Positions 44,794-53,330 of a stretch of 64,000 nucleotides of DNA are shown here, piece by piece (positions within the stretch are counted from its first letter, which is position 1; every line of letters starts with the position of its first letter). A program made the position numbers and the translations under genes. The notes under the pieces are model-generated. The model worked only from the letters and a program-made list of their open reading frames with translations, did no database searches and was not told the origin of the DNA. Source of the stretch: Streptomyces roseolilacinus (GTDB lineage Bacteria > Actinomycetota > Actinomycetes > Streptomycetales > Streptomycetaceae); contig NZ_BMSV01000009.1 of NCBI RefSeq assembly GCF_014649335.1, positions 186,001 through 250,000 of the forward strand. Direction: 5' to 3'.

Positions 44794-46182
44794 TCACGCG
44801 GAGGCCCCGCGGCGGCGCCGTACGCGGTGGGTGCGGAGGGCGGACGGGGCGGTGCGGCGGGCGTCCAGGTCCAGCCGGACGCGGACCTCCGTGCCGCCCA
44901 GGGCGGAGCGGCCGATGCGCACGTCGCCGCCCGTGGACTCCGCGACGCGGCGCACGATGTCCAGGCCGAGCCCCGTCGAGCCGTCGCGCGCCCCGCTGTT
45001 GCCGCGGGTGAGCGCCGCCTCGGGGTCGGCGATGCCGGGTCCGGCGTCGGAGACGAGCACGATCACCGCGTCGTCGCCGTCGTGCACGTCGACCGCGAAC
45101 GCGGTGCCCTCCGGGGTGTGCCGGAAGACGTTGCCGAGCAGCGCGTCCAGCGCGGCGGCCAGTTCGGGGCGGGCGACGGGGACCCGCACGGGCCGTCCGA
45201 CCCCGGCCGTCCGCACCGCGCGGCCCTCGTCCTCGGCGAGCGCCGACCAGAACGCCATCCGGTCCCGTACGACCTCCGACACGTCGCAGCCGGCGCCCGG
45301 ACCGGCCGCCGTCGTCTGCGGCTTGGCCTCGCGCGCGGTGCGGATGATCGTGTCGACCTCCCGTTCCAACTGCTCGACGGCGGCACGGGTCTGGTCGGCG
45401 GCCGGGCCCTCGCCGAGCGAGGCGGCGTTGAGACGCAGCACCGTCAGGGGGGTGCGCAGCCGGTGCGACAGGTCGGCGGCGAGTTCCCGCTCGTTGGCGA
45501 GGAGCCGGACGACCTGGTCGGCCATGGCGTTGAAGGCGACGGCCGCGGAGCGCAGTTCGGCGGGCCCCTCCTCCGGCACGCGCGCGCCCAGCCGGCCCTC
45601 GCCCAGGTCGTGGGCGGCGCGCGCGAGGCGCCGGGCGGGCAGCACCATGCGGACGCCGAGCCGGTCGGCGACCGCGACCGACCCGACGACCAGGGCGATC
45701 CCGACGCCGGCGAGGACCAGCCAGGCGGTGGCCGGCCCGTCGGTCAGCTCGCCCTCCGGGACGAACACCTCGACGACGGCGATCTGCCCGGTGCCCAGCG
45801 CGGTCGGCTGGAGCAGGACGAATCCGCCGGCCACCTCCGCGACGGAGGCGCGCGGCACCCGCCGCACGGTCGCCAGGTCCGCCTCGGCGGCCCGGCCCGT
45901 GCCGATCTTCAGGGCGCCGGCGCCGGTCCGGCCGGGCGGCGCCGGGATGTGCACGGCCATGCGCCCGTCCGCCCCGGCCTGCGTGGAGGCGACGGCGCGG
46001 TCCAGGGCCGCCCGGTCGGTGGTGACGGACAGGGTGGGGCCGATCGCGGCGGCCTGCCGCTCGGCGTTGCCGAAGGCCCGGTCGCGGGCCAGTTCCCTGG
46101 TGACCATGCCGAGCGGTACGGCGAAGGCGAGGACGACCATCGTCGTGACGGCCAGCGCGACCTTGACGAGCGCCCACCTCAC
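44794..46182 (-). CDS. membrane sensor histidine kinase
   Basis: This 462-residue kinase has two transmembrane helices (about residues 5-25 and 170-190) flanking a ~145-residue extracellular sensor. A HAMP domain follows (VLPARRLARAAHDLGEGRLGARVPEEGP). The H-box reads LAADLSHRLRTPLTVLRLN. The ATPase domain has an N-box (ALDALLGNVFRHTP), G1 (VSDAGPGIAD) and G2 (GSTGLGLDIVRR). The GTG start at 46182 overlaps the response-regulator stop by 4 bp (GTGA), so the pair is translationally coupled. The signal is unknown. The frame extends upstream, but that part is the shadow of the regulator gene. Confidence 0.94.
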   Translation of the reverse strand: MRWALVKVALAVTTMVVLAFAVPLGMVTRELARDRAFGNAERQAAAIGPTLSVTTDRAALDRAVASTQAGADGRMAVHIPAPPGRTGAGALKIGTGRAAEADLATVRRVPRASVAEVAGGFVLLQPTALGTGQIAVVEVFVPEGELTDGPATAWLVLAGVGIALVVGSVAVADRLGVRMVLPARRLARAAHDLGEGRLGARVPEEGPAELRSAAVAFNAMADQVVRLLANERELAADLSHRLRTPLTVLRLNAASLGEGPAADQTRAAVEQLEREVDTIIRTAREAKPQTTAAGPGAGCDVSEVVRDRMAFWSALAEDEGRAVRTAGVGRPVRVPVARPELAAALDALLGNVFRHTPEGTAFAVDVHDGDDAVIVLVSDAGPGIADPEAALTRGNSGARDGSTGLGLDIVRRVAESTGGDVRIGRSALGGTEVRVRLDLDARRTAPSALRTHRVRRRRGASA

Positions 46183-46865
46183 CGCGGCGGCTCCAGTTTC
46201 ACTCCGACGCCCCTGAGGGTGTGCAGGTAGCGGGGGTTCGCGGCGGTCTCGCCGAGTTTGCGGCGCAGCCAGGACAGGTGGACGTCGATGGTCTGGTCGT
46301 CGCCGTACGCCTGCTGCCACACCTCCGCGAGCAGTTCCCGGCGCGGTACGACGACGCCGGGCCGCCGGGCGAGGAACACCAGCAGGTCGAACTCGCGGCG
46401 CGTCAGGTCCAGCCTCCTGCCGTCCAGTTCGGCCTGGCGGCGCAGCGGGTCGATGGCGAGGCCGCCGACCCGGACGACCGTGCCGGGCGTCCCCTCCCCG
46501 GCGCCGCGCGCCCGGCGCAGTACGGCGGCGATCCGCGCCGACAGGTGCTCCACGGAGAACGGCTTGGTGAGGTAGTCGTCGGCGCCGTCGTTGAGGAGCC
46601 GTACGATCCCCGCCTCGTCGTCCCGCGCGGTCGCGATGATCACCGGTACGTCGGTGACGCCGCGCAGCATCTTCAGCGCCTCCGCCCCGTCAAGGTCGGG
46701 CAGACCGAGGTCCAGGATGACCACGTCGAAACGGTGATGGGCGACCTCGCGCAGCGCCTCCAGGGCCGTGCCGACGCTCCGCACCGTGTGGGAGGCCTCG
46801 GTCAGGTGCCGGACGAGGGCGGAGCGGACGAACGGGTCGTCCTCGACCACGAGCACACTTGCCAT
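46179..46865 (-). CDS. OmpR/PhoB-family response regulator
   Basis: This 228-residue regulator has a receiver domain with the acidic pair EDD at residues 8-10, the phosphoacceptor D52 in VVILDLGLPDLDG, the conserved Thr in IIATAR and Lys in LTKPFS. A winged-helix domain follows, with LTRREFDLLVFLARRPG and DDQTIDVHLSWLRRKLGE. It should be phosphorylated by the kinase encoded directly downstream. The ATG at 46865 begins the receiver domain; the open frame continues upstream through a 58-bp repeat array but that part is not protein-like. No DNA target is evident. Confidence 0.94.
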   Translation of the reverse strand: MASVLVVEDDPFVRSALVRHLTEASHTVRSVGTALEALREVAHHRFDVVILDLGLPDLDGAEALKMLRGVTDVPVIIATARDDEAGIVRLLNDGADDYLTKPFSVEHLSARIAAVLRRARGAGEGTPGTVVRVGGLAIDPLRRQAELDGRRLDLTRREFDLLVFLARRPGVVVPRRELLAEVWQQAYGDDQTIDVHLSWLRRKLGETAANPRYLHTLRGVGVKLEPPR

Positions 46866-46988
46866 GGGCGGCACCGTACGCCATACGGCGTAACCGGAGG
46901 CCCCCCGAAGCCCGGAACGACACCCCCGAGCCGGACCCCTCCCCGAAGCGTCCACCGAACCGGAGGGCCGAGAGGAGGTGCCCCCGTG

Positions 46989-47204
46989 GACCACCCGCCG
47001 AGCCGGGCAGGGCATGCGGATGCCGGGAGGAGGGTGCCGTGTTGGGCCGCTCGTGGAGCCGGAGGGACGCGCGAATGCCGGGAGGGGGAGGATGCCCACG
47101 TGTACCGCTCGTGGAGCCGAAGGGGCGCGCGATTGTCGGGAGGGGGACGGTGCGCTCCTGTGGCGCTCGTGGAGCCGAAGGGGCGCGCGGGTGTCGACAG
47201 GCCG
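46989..47204. repeat. 58-bp tandem repeat array (minisatellite)
   Basis: At least three recognisable copies of a 58-bp unit start at 47047, 47105 and 47163 (the last partial), each opening with (C/G)CGCTCGTGGAGCCG and continuing with GGACGCGCG or GGGGCGCGCG. A more degenerate copy precedes them from 46989. The array lies in the 434-bp gap between the divergent response regulator and a membrane-protein gene. No other feature is seen in that gap except the inverted repeat that follows. Confidence 0.85.
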
Positions 47205-47262
47205 ATCGCGCGGAGGCCCTGAGGAACGAAGGGCTGAGCACGTTCGGCCTGTCGACACCCGC
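47187..47262. repeat. long perfect inverted repeat (19-bp arms)
   Basis: GCGGGTGTCGACAGGCCGA (47187-47205) is exactly complementary to 47244-47262, with a 38-bp spacer. The left arm overlaps the end of the 58-bp repeat array. It could form a large hairpin or a pair of operators in front of the membrane-protein gene. Confidence 0.85.
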
Positions 47263-47299
47263 CCAAAGCGCCCCGGAGGCGCAACGAGCCCAAAAAAGG

Positions 47300-47887
47300 G
47301 TGCAGTATGGCGCGGTGCGAAGAGGACTGGTTCACGCCCTGGCGTGGTTGCTCGCCACGGGCGCGGCGGTCACCCTGACGTGGTGGGGCGTGCTCACGGT
47401 GATGTCCGGCACGGTGTACGACCGGCCGAGCGCCCTGCCGTTGGCGGCGGCGGACTCGGAGCCGCAGGTGTCGTCGACGTGGCGGCCGCGGCCCTCGCCG
47501 TCCCGTTCTTCGTCGCCGTCCCCGTCCGCGTCGCAGGTGCCGCCCGTGGCGCGCCCGGTGTCGGCGTCCTCCTCGGCTCCCGTCTCGTCCGCGCCTGCGC
47601 CGGAGCGGAGCCGTACGCCGTCTCCGTGGTCCCCGTCCCCGTCCGTGCCGCCGGCCACCGGATCGGTGAAGAGTTACGCCGTCGACGGCGGTCGTGTGGC
47701 GTTCGACCTCGGTGACGTGTCGGCCGAGTTGGTGTCCGCGACGCCGGCGTCGGGGTGGCGGATGCAGGTGTGGAAGCAGGACCGCTGGATCCGGGTGACG
47801 TTCACGCGGGAGGACCGGGAGATCTCGGTGTTCTGCGTCTGGCACGACTCGGCGCCCCGCGTGGAGATCGACGACCGCCGCGCGTAG
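47300..47887 (+). CDS. membrane-anchored protein with Ser/Pro-rich linker, unknown function
   Basis: This ~195-residue protein has a short basic N-terminus and one transmembrane helix (LVHALAWLLATGAAVTLTWWGVLTVM, about residues 11-36). A long Ser/Pro/Ala linker that probably spans the wall follows. The C-terminal domain of about 65 residues is compact and beta-rich (SYAVDGGRVAFDLGDVSAELVSATPASGWRMQVW, ending WIRVTFTREDREISVFCVWHD). The last half looks conserved and could be a sensor or binding domain. The start is uncertain: GTG at 47300 or GTG at 47315, both without a good ribosome-binding site. It converges on the spermidine-synthase-like gene. Confidence 0.72.
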   Translation: MQYGAVRRGLVHALAWLLATGAAVTLTWWGVLTVMSGTVYDRPSALPLAAADSEPQVSSTWRPRPSPSRSSSPSPSASQVPPVARPVSASSSAPVSSAPAPERSRTPSPWSPSPSVPPATGSVKSYAVDGGRVAFDLGDVSAELVSATPASGWRMQVWKQDRWIRVTFTREDREISVFCVWHDSAPRVEIDDRRA

Positions 47888-47942
47888 CACTCGCCTCACG
47901 ACGAAACGCCCCCACGACGGACCCGTGCCGCCCGCGGGTGCC

Positions 47943-48815
47943 CTAGTCGCGGAAGACGGAGGACGGCGGCTCCGGGGACGCCTTGGCGGCGGCGTCCGTC
48001 ACGGGGGCGGCGCCGCCCGTGAAGTCGGCCAGTTCCCGCCCGTGTTCGACGCGGCCCGGGTGGGGGTCGCTCGCCACGCGGCGGGTGAGTTCCGCGACGG
48101 GCAGGGGTGCGGCGGAGGCCAGCAGGACGGCGTTGCCGAAGCGGCGGCCGCGCAGCACGACCGGGTCGGCGGCGAGCGCCAATTCGGGGAAGAGGGCGGC
48201 CGCGGTGGCGATCTGGCCGCGCAGGTGGGTCAGGGGCGGCCCGTCGGCGAGGTTCGCGGCGTAGTGGCCGCCGGGTGTGAGGACGCGCCGTACCTCGGTG
48301 AGGAACTCGGTGCTGGTGAGGTGGGCGGGGGTGCGGGCGCCGCTGAACACGTCCGCGATCACCAGGTCCGCCCAGTCGTCCGGCAGCTTGGCGAGTCCGG
48401 CGCGGGCGTCGCCGCCGCGTACCCGTATCCGGGCGGCGGGGTCGAGCGGCAGGACCCGCCGTACGAGCTGTACGAGCGGCGCGTCGATCTCCACGACCTG
48501 CTGGGTGGAGCGGGGCCGGGTCGCGGCGACGTACCGGGCGAGGGTGAACGCGCCGCCGCCGAGGTGCACGACGCGCAGGGGCTGCCCGGGGGGCGCGGCG
48601 AGGTCGATGACGTGGCCGAGGCGGCGCTGGTAGGCGAAGTCGAGGTGCGCGGGGTCGTCGAGGTCGACGTGCGACTGCGGCGCGCCGTCGATGAGCAGGG
48701 TCCATGCCCGGGGCCGTTCCCGGTCGGGTACCAGTTCGGCGACGCCGCCGTCGACGGTCTCGCTGACCGTCTCCGGCGCGGCCGCCCGCCCGCCCCGCTG
48801 TCTGTTTCTCGCCAC
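47943..48815 (-). CDS. spermidine synthase-like methyltransferase-fold protein
   Basis: This 290-residue protein has a Rossmann-type aminopropyltransferase fold. The motifs are HVDLDDPAHLDFAYQRRLGHVIDL, the nucleotide-binding strand RVVHLGGGAFTLARYVAATRP, VVEIDAPLVQLVRR, RVRGGDARAGLAKL and DLVIADVFSGARTPAHL. The Asp of GGDAR and D-V-F-S-G positions resemble the polyamine-synthase active site, but the Asp-rich loop is not canonical, so true spermidine synthesis is doubtful. Many actinobacterial paralogues are annotated spermidine synthase without proof. The start is GTG at 48815 with a weak ribosome-binding site. Confidence 0.85.
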   Translation of the reverse strand: MARNRQRGGRAAAPETVSETVDGGVAELVPDRERPRAWTLLIDGAPQSHVDLDDPAHLDFAYQRRLGHVIDLAAPPGQPLRVVHLGGGAFTLARYVAATRPRSTQQVVEIDAPLVQLVRRVLPLDPAARIRVRGGDARAGLAKLPDDWADLVIADVFSGARTPAHLTSTEFLTEVRRVLTPGGHYAANLADGPPLTHLRGQIATAAALFPELALAADPVVLRGRRFGNAVLLASAAPLPVAELTRRVASDPHPGRVEHGRELADFTGGAAPVTDAAAKASPEPPSSVFRD

Positions 48816-48937
48816 CCACCCATTATCGGCTCACCTACGGCGTCCCGGGTGCGGCCGCAGCCGTAAGGCCCGACGTACGGCGGCAGCACCCACCACCCCT
48901 ACCGGCACCCACCGGCACCACCGGCCCCCACCGGCGG

Positions 48938-49438
48938 CTAGCAGCACTCGTCGGCGGCTCGGAGGAGGCGGGCGGCCTCGTCGAGGGCCTCGCGCAGCAG
49001 CGCCGGGTCGGTGACCGGATCCGTGTCGGCCGGCGGGAGGAGCCAGCCGCTGCCGGGCACGGGCGGCTCGGGCGACGCGTCCCGCGGGGCGTCCGGGTCG
49101 GCGGGCAGGCGCAGGCCGCGCCCGTTCGTCCGGGTGCAGGCGCTGCCCGGTACGTCCCAGGCGGCGGCCGTGCCCGGCGGGACGAGGAAGCCGAGCGTGT
49201 CGCTGGCGCCGTCGTGCAGGACCGGGCCGACCGCCGGGGCGCCGCGGCGCAGGATGTCGACCGCCTCCAGGCCCTGCCGGGCGGGGACCGTCACCAGGTC
49301 GCACGCCTCGTCCGCGGGGTGCTCACGGGCCCGGGCGCCGCCGTCGGGCCCCGCCGGGGGGCGGGCGCTCTCGTCCCGGGTGGGCTCGTGCCGCAGGCCG
49401 CCCCGTGGCTCGCCGTCGTCGCGCGGGCTGGCCTCCAT
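48938..49438 (-). CDS. conserved streptomycete protein, function unknown
   Basis: This 166-residue protein has a charged, disordered N-terminal third. A compact region follows (DLVTVPARQGLEAVDILRRG, PVLHDGASDTLGFLVPPGTAAAWDVPGSACTRTNGRGLRLP). It ends in a helix finishing ADECC with a Cys pair. The middle looks like a conserved ligand- or protein-binding fold known to me only as hypothetical. The ATG at 49438 was chosen over an upstream TTG because GGAGG lies 6 bp before it. It is divergent from the HTH-TPR regulator gene and shares a 247-bp intergenic region with it, so co-regulation is likely. Confidence 0.78.
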   Translation of the reverse strand: MEASPRDDGEPRGGLRHEPTRDESARPPAGPDGGARAREHPADEACDLVTVPARQGLEAVDILRRGAPAVGPVLHDGASDTLGFLVPPGTAAAWDVPGSACTRTNGRGLRLPADPDAPRDASPEPPVPGSGWLLPPADTDPVTDPALLREALDEAARLLRAADECC

Positions 49439-49540
49439 ACCGACCTCCAACAAGGGATCCCCTCCTCGCTCGAGTTCCGAGTGGAGACACGTTCCGTCTC
49501 TCCGCGGAGTTCAACGGCGCGGGGCGTCAACAGCTACGGC

Positions 49541-49595
49541 GATATCCCGCCGCAAAGGATGGCACTTCATGGCAGATGGTGGGTGAGATATCCCG
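49541..49595. promoter_or_regulatory. paired GATATCCCG direct repeats in a divergent promoter region
   Basis: The 9-bp sequence GATATCCCG occurs at 49541-49549 and 49587-49595, with starts 46 bp apart. They lie in the AT-rich part of the intergenic region between the divergent gene ending at 49438 and the regulator starting at 49686. AGCTAC near 49532 and GTAGCT near 49600 add an inverted pair around them. They could be regulator binding sites. Confidence 0.4.
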
Positions 49596-49685
49596 TTTGT
49601 AGCTAAACCATGGGTATGCACCGTGCCGCAGCCGGTACGTTCTTGCCCCGCCGGAGCATCGGCAGCACGTAGGAGAGGGCTCGCC

Positions 49686-51074
49686 ATGGCCTCGTCACGG
49701 GCAGTTCCGAATCTCGCCTTCCGCCGCCTGCGGGGGCAGCGCTCCCCCGCGGAGTTCGCCGCCGCGGTACGCCGGGCCGCCCGGGAGATCGGGGAGCAGG
49801 TGGCGTGCGACGCCCGTTACGTCGGCCGCGTGGAGTCGGGTGAGATCCGCTGCCCCAACTACGCGTACGAACGGGTGTTCCTGCACATGTTCCCCGGCCT
49901 GTCGCTGACCGACCTGGGGTTCCTCGCGCGGGAACGCGTGCGGGGCCGGGCGGCGCGTGCGGCGACCGGTGCGCCGGCGCCCCCCACACCTTTCCGGAAC
50001 GATGAGGAGAGCGACGTGCTGCGTCGCGCATTCATGACGGGCGGCACCGCCACCGTGGCGGCCGTCTCCCTGCTCCGCGGCCCCGCCGCCGGGGCCGCCG
50101 GGCGGGGCGGCGGCCCGGACCCGCTCGGGGCGATCCCCGCGCCGCGCGCCGGCGGCCGGTTCGGCGAGTCCGAGGTGGCCGCGGTCGAGGAGGCCGTACG
50201 GCGCATCCGGCTGCTCGACGACCGGCACGGCGCCGACGGCCTGTACGCACGGGCGGCGGGGCCGCTGCGCTCGGCGTACGCGCTGCTCGACACGGGCAGG
50301 GCGACCCGGCAGTCGACGGTGGACCGGCTCCACTCGGGCGCCGGCGAACTGGCCCTGTCGGTGGGGTGGCTGGCCCATGACTCCGGCCGGCTGGAGGACG
50401 CCCGCTCGCACTACGCGGAGGCGCTGGCCACCGCGCGCGTGGGGGGCGACCCGGGGCTGGAGGCGCACGCGTTCTCCAACACGTCGTTCCTGGCCAGGGA
50501 CGGCGGGCGGTTCCGGGAGGCGGTGCGGGCGGCGCAGGCCGGGCAGCGCGCGGCCCGGCACCTGTCGTCGGCGCGCCTGCTGTCCCTGCTGGCGCTGCGG
50601 GAGGCGGGCGGCTGGGCCGGGCTCGGCGACCGGTCGGCGTGCGAGGAGGCGCTGGGGCGGGCACACACCCTGTTCGGGCGGGGCCGCTCGGACGCGGACC
50701 CCGAGTGGATGTCGTTCTTCGGGGAGCCGGAGCTGGAGTTCCTGGAGGCCCAGTGCTGGTCGCTGCTGGGCGAGCCGGCCCGCGCGGTGCGCCACGCCCG
50801 CCGGGCGGCCGCGCTGGACGACCCGCACTTCACCAGGAACCTCGCCCTGTACCGCGCCCAGCTCGCCGCCGACCTGGCCCGGGACGGCGCCCCGGAGGAG
50901 GCGGCGGCGGCCGGCGGGCAGGTGCTGGACCTGCTGGGTGACGTCCGGTCGACCCGCATCGGGGCGATGCTGGCCGAGACCGCCCGCGTCCTGCACCCCC
51001 ACCGCGCCGCCCCGCGGGTCGCCGCGTTCCTCACCCGCCGCCGGCCCATGGTCCCCCACCAGGGCGGGGGGTAG
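49686..51074 (+). CDS. XRE-type HTH regulator with TPR-like domain
   Basis: This 462-residue protein has an N-terminal helix-turn-helix (FRRLRGQRSPAEFAAAVRRAAREIG, then ARYVGRVESGEIRCPNYAYERVF). A hydrophobic Gly/Ala stretch follows (FMTGGTATVAAVSLL), then about 300 residues of helical repeats consistent with TPRs (DSGRLEDARSHYAEALATARVGGDPGLEAHAFSN and further pairs). The architecture resembles the NsdA-type streptomycete regulators of antibiotic production and development, though I cannot say it is that orthologue. GGAGAGG lies about 9 bp before the ATG. It probably controls itself and the divergent neighbour. Confidence 0.85.
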   Translation: MASSRAVPNLAFRRLRGQRSPAEFAAAVRRAAREIGEQVACDARYVGRVESGEIRCPNYAYERVFLHMFPGLSLTDLGFLARERVRGRAARAATGAPAPPTPFRNDEESDVLRRAFMTGGTATVAAVSLLRGPAAGAAGRGGGPDPLGAIPAPRAGGRFGESEVAAVEEAVRRIRLLDDRHGADGLYARAAGPLRSAYALLDTGRATRQSTVDRLHSGAGELALSVGWLAHDSGRLEDARSHYAEALATARVGGDPGLEAHAFSNTSFLARDGGRFREAVRAAQAGQRAARHLSSARLLSLLALREAGGWAGLGDRSACEEALGRAHTLFGRGRSDADPEWMSFFGEPELEFLEAQCWSLLGEPARAVRHARRAAALDDPHFTRNLALYRAQLAADLARDGAPEEAAAAGGQVLDLLGDVRSTRIGAMLAETARVLHPHRAAPRVAAFLTRRRPMVPHQGGG

Positions 51075-51151
51075 GGCGGCCGGAGGCGAAGGCCGGGGCC
51101 GGCGGGGGCCGTCGGCCGGGCCGCTCGGCGGAACGGCCGGGCGGCGCGACC

Positions 51152-51177
51152 GGGCCGTACGGCCGGGCCGTACGGCC
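51152..51177. repeat. two tandem 13-bp units containing a palindrome
   Basis: GGGCCGTACGGCC occurs twice in exact tandem, 13 bp before the stop of the convergent phosphatase gene. Each unit contains the palindrome GGCCGTACGGCC, so it can form hairpins and may work as a terminator for one or both genes. Confidence 0.7.
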
Positions 51178-51189
51178 GGGCGGTGCGGG

Positions 51190-51786
51190 TCACGGCTCCA
51201 AGTGGCCGGTGTCGTTCCAGCGTTCGAGCGCGGGCATGCCGTACGCCCAGCCGAGGACCGACAGGCTGGTGGGGTCGAGGCGGACGCGGGCCCCGAAGGC
51301 GATGTCCTCGCCCAGCCAGCGCGCGGCGATCGTCCGCAGGATGTGGCCGTGCGCGAAGACCAGCACGTCGCGGTCGGCGGAGCGGGCCCACTCCACGACC
51401 TCGTCGGCGCGGGCCGACACCTGCGCCAGGGTCTCGCCCTCCGGGACGCCGTCGCGCCAGATCAGCCAACCGGGCCGGGACGCCCGGATCTCGGCGGGCG
51501 TCAGGCCCTCGTACGCGCCGTAGTCCCACTCCATGAGCGTGTCCCACTCCTCGGCGCGGCCGCCGAAGCCGGCCAGGTCGCAGGTCTCCCGCGCGCGTAC
51601 GAGCGGGCTCGTCCGGATCTCGTACCCCTCCAGGCCCGCCCAACGGCCCTGGTGCAGCCGCTTCCCCAGCAGCTCGGCGCCCCGCCGGCCCTCGGCGAGG
51701 AGGGGGATGTCCGTCCGGCCGGTGTGCCTGCCGAGCAGCGACCATTCGGTCTGGCCGTGCCGGGCGAGCAGGATGCGCGGTGCCAT
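51190..51786 (-). CDS. histidine phosphatase family (phosphoglycerate-mutase-like) protein
   Basis: This 198-residue cytoplasmic protein carries the RHG phosphatase motif [24 protein letters not shown]; its His is the phosphorylated nucleophile. Further active-site residues are R in [14 protein letters not shown] in [14 protein letters not shown] and the second His in [17 protein letters not shown]. The fold serves many small phosphatases (sugar phosphates, alpha-ribazole phosphate, others), so the substrate is open. AGGAG about 9 bp upstream supports the ATG at 51786. It diverges from the nuclease operon across a 155-bp intergenic region. Confidence 0.92.
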   Translation of the reverse strand: MAPRILLARHGQTEWSLLGRHTGRTDIPLLAEGRRGAELLGKRLHQGRWAGLEGYEIRTSPLVRARETCDLAGFGGRAEEWDTLMEWDYGAYEGLTPAEIRASRPGWLIWRDGVPEGETLAQVSARADEVVEWARSADRDVLVFAHGHILRTIAARWLGEDIAFGARVRLDPTSLSVLGWAYGMPALERWNDTGHLEP

Positions 51787-51941
51787 GGGGCGTACTCCTG
51801 GGGGTTCACGCGGAAGGGTGCACACGACGGCGGGTGCAGTGACGTACCCGTCCATCATCGCGTACACGCGCGGAGCGGTCGAAAGCGGGCGAGCGGCGGG
51901 ACCCGGTCCCGTTTGTCGGTGGCGGATGCGAGACTTCCGCG

Positions 51942-53330
51942 GTGAGCGATTCCCTGGGCAGCGGACCGCGTCCGGCTCCGCGAACTCCGCAGACCCCGCA
52001 CGCCGCGCGGACCCCGCAGGAGCCGGAGGTGCCGCGGCAGGCGGCCCTGCGGCGGCGGCTGGCCGAACTGCGCGGCCCCGCCGCGGCACCGCACCCGCTG
52101 GACGCCCGCGCGCTGGCCGCCCTCGCCGCCAACCCGGGCTGCCGCCGCCGCGCCCTGCTGGACGGCGCCGGGGTCGACAAGACCGCGCTCGCGTCGGCGC
52201 TGGGCGCGCCGTCCGGGTTCGGGCAGTCGCAGTTCGCCTTCATGCGGGGCCACGCCTTCGAGGCGAAGGTCAAGGCCGACGGGGGCGCCGAACTGCTGCG
52301 GCTCCTCGGGGCTGACGCGCCGGAGGAGGCGCACACGCCCGACCTGGCCGCCGCCGGGCCCGAGGGGCGGGCGGCGCGGACGGCGCTGGCGCTGCGGGAG
52401 GCCACGGAGGCGGGCGGCTGGGCGCTGCTCGACCACCCGCTGCTGGCGCTGGAGGTGGCCGGTTCGCCGGCGTACCTGGAGCCGGACGCGGTGGTGGTGC
52501 GGCCGGACGGCCGGTGGGTCGTCGTGGAGATCAAGTCGTTCCCCATGATCGACGGCTCGGCGGACGCGGCGAAGGTCGGGGCGGCCGCGCGGCAGGCGGC
52601 GGTGTACGTACTGGCGCTGGAGCGGGTCGCCGCGGTCACCGACGGGGCGGAGGTGGACCACACGGTGCTGCTGGTCTGCCCGAAGGACTTCTCCAACCAG
52701 CCGACCGGCTCGCTCGTCGACGTGCGCAGGCAGTTGTCGGTGACGAGGCGTCAACTGGCGCGGCTGACGCGTCTGGAGGAGATCGCGGCGGCGGTCCCGC
52801 AGGACGTGACGTTCGATGTGGCGGCGTGCTCGGCGGAGGAGTTGGCGGCGGCCGTGGAAGCGGTGCCGCACGCGTACGCGCCGGAGTGCCTGGCCGCGTG
52901 CGAGCTGGCGTTCCACTGCCGCGAGCGGGCCCGCGCGGCCGGCGCGGTGGAGGCCCTGGGGCGTTCCCTCCGGGCCGAGCTGGGCGGCCTGACGACGATC
53001 GGCGCCGTCCTGTCCGCGGCCCGCGGCGACGCGGACGGCCCCGGCCCGGACGGGGACGGGAGGCCGGAGGAGGCCACCCCCACAGGCCCGGCGGACTCCG
53101 CGGACCCGGCGGTCGCGGCCCTGCGGCGGGCGGCGGCCCTGCGCGCGGAGGCGCTCGCCCGGGCCGCCGAGGCGAGGGCGGCCTCGGGGCGGCCGGACCC
53201 GGCGGAAGGCGCGGTCGTGCCCGGACAGGCCCCCGCGGAGACCGGCGCGCGGACCGGATCAAAGACCGGTGCGGAGACGGACGCGGAGACCGGTGCGCGG
53301 ACCGGGTCGGGGGTGGCGGGATGTCGCTGA
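51942..53330 (+). CDS. RecB/Cas4-like PD-(D/E)XK nuclease with putative Fe-S cluster
   Basis: This 462-residue protein shows the RecB-nuclease motif set: GHAFE (G103-E107, GxxxE), D182 in LEPDAVVV, E196-I-K198 in VVVEIKSF, and QAAVY (Q218-Y222, the QxxxY motif). One N-terminal cysteine (C67 in NPGCRR) and three near the end (C316, C320, C326) match the 4Fe-4S arrangement of Cas4, AddB and Dna2 nucleases. A ~130-residue Ala/Thr/Gly-rich tail follows and looks disordered. The first ~60 residues are also low-complexity. The start is GTG at 51942 with a weak ribosome-binding site. It overlaps the next gene by 10 bp. I infer DNA-end processing with the helicase two genes on. Confidence 0.82.
   Translation: MSDSLGSGPRPAPRTPQTPHAARTPQEPEVPRQAALRRRLAELRGPAAAPHPLDARALAALAANPGCRRRALLDGAGVDKTALASALGAPSGFGQSQFAFMRGHAFEAKVKADGGAELLRLLGADAPEEAHTPDLAAAGPEGRAARTALALREATEAGGWALLDHPLLALEVAGSPAYLEPDAVVVRPDGRWVVVEIKSFPMIDGSADAAKVGAAARQAAVYVLALERVAAVTDGAEVDHTVLLVCPKDFSNQPTGSLVDVRRQLSVTRRQLARLTRLEEIAAAVPQDVTFDVAACSAEELAAAVEAVPHAYAPECLAACELAFHCRERARAAGAVEALGRSLRAELGGLTTIGAVLSAARGDADGPGPDGDGRPEEATPTGPADSADPAVAALRRAAALRAEALARAAEARAASGRPDPAEGAVVPGQAPAETGARTGSKTGAETDAETGARTGSGVAGCR

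Noticed and set aside
46866-47299. Extension of the response-regulator or membrane-protein frames through the repeat array
   Set aside because: The translated sequence is just the 58-bp DNA repeat read in frame; the receiver domain starts cleanly at 46865.
47943-48815. Genuine polyamine-pathway spermidine synthase
   Set aside because: Fold motifs are present but the aspartate-rich active-site loop is not canonical and no polyamine gene is nearby, so only spermidine synthase-like is supported.
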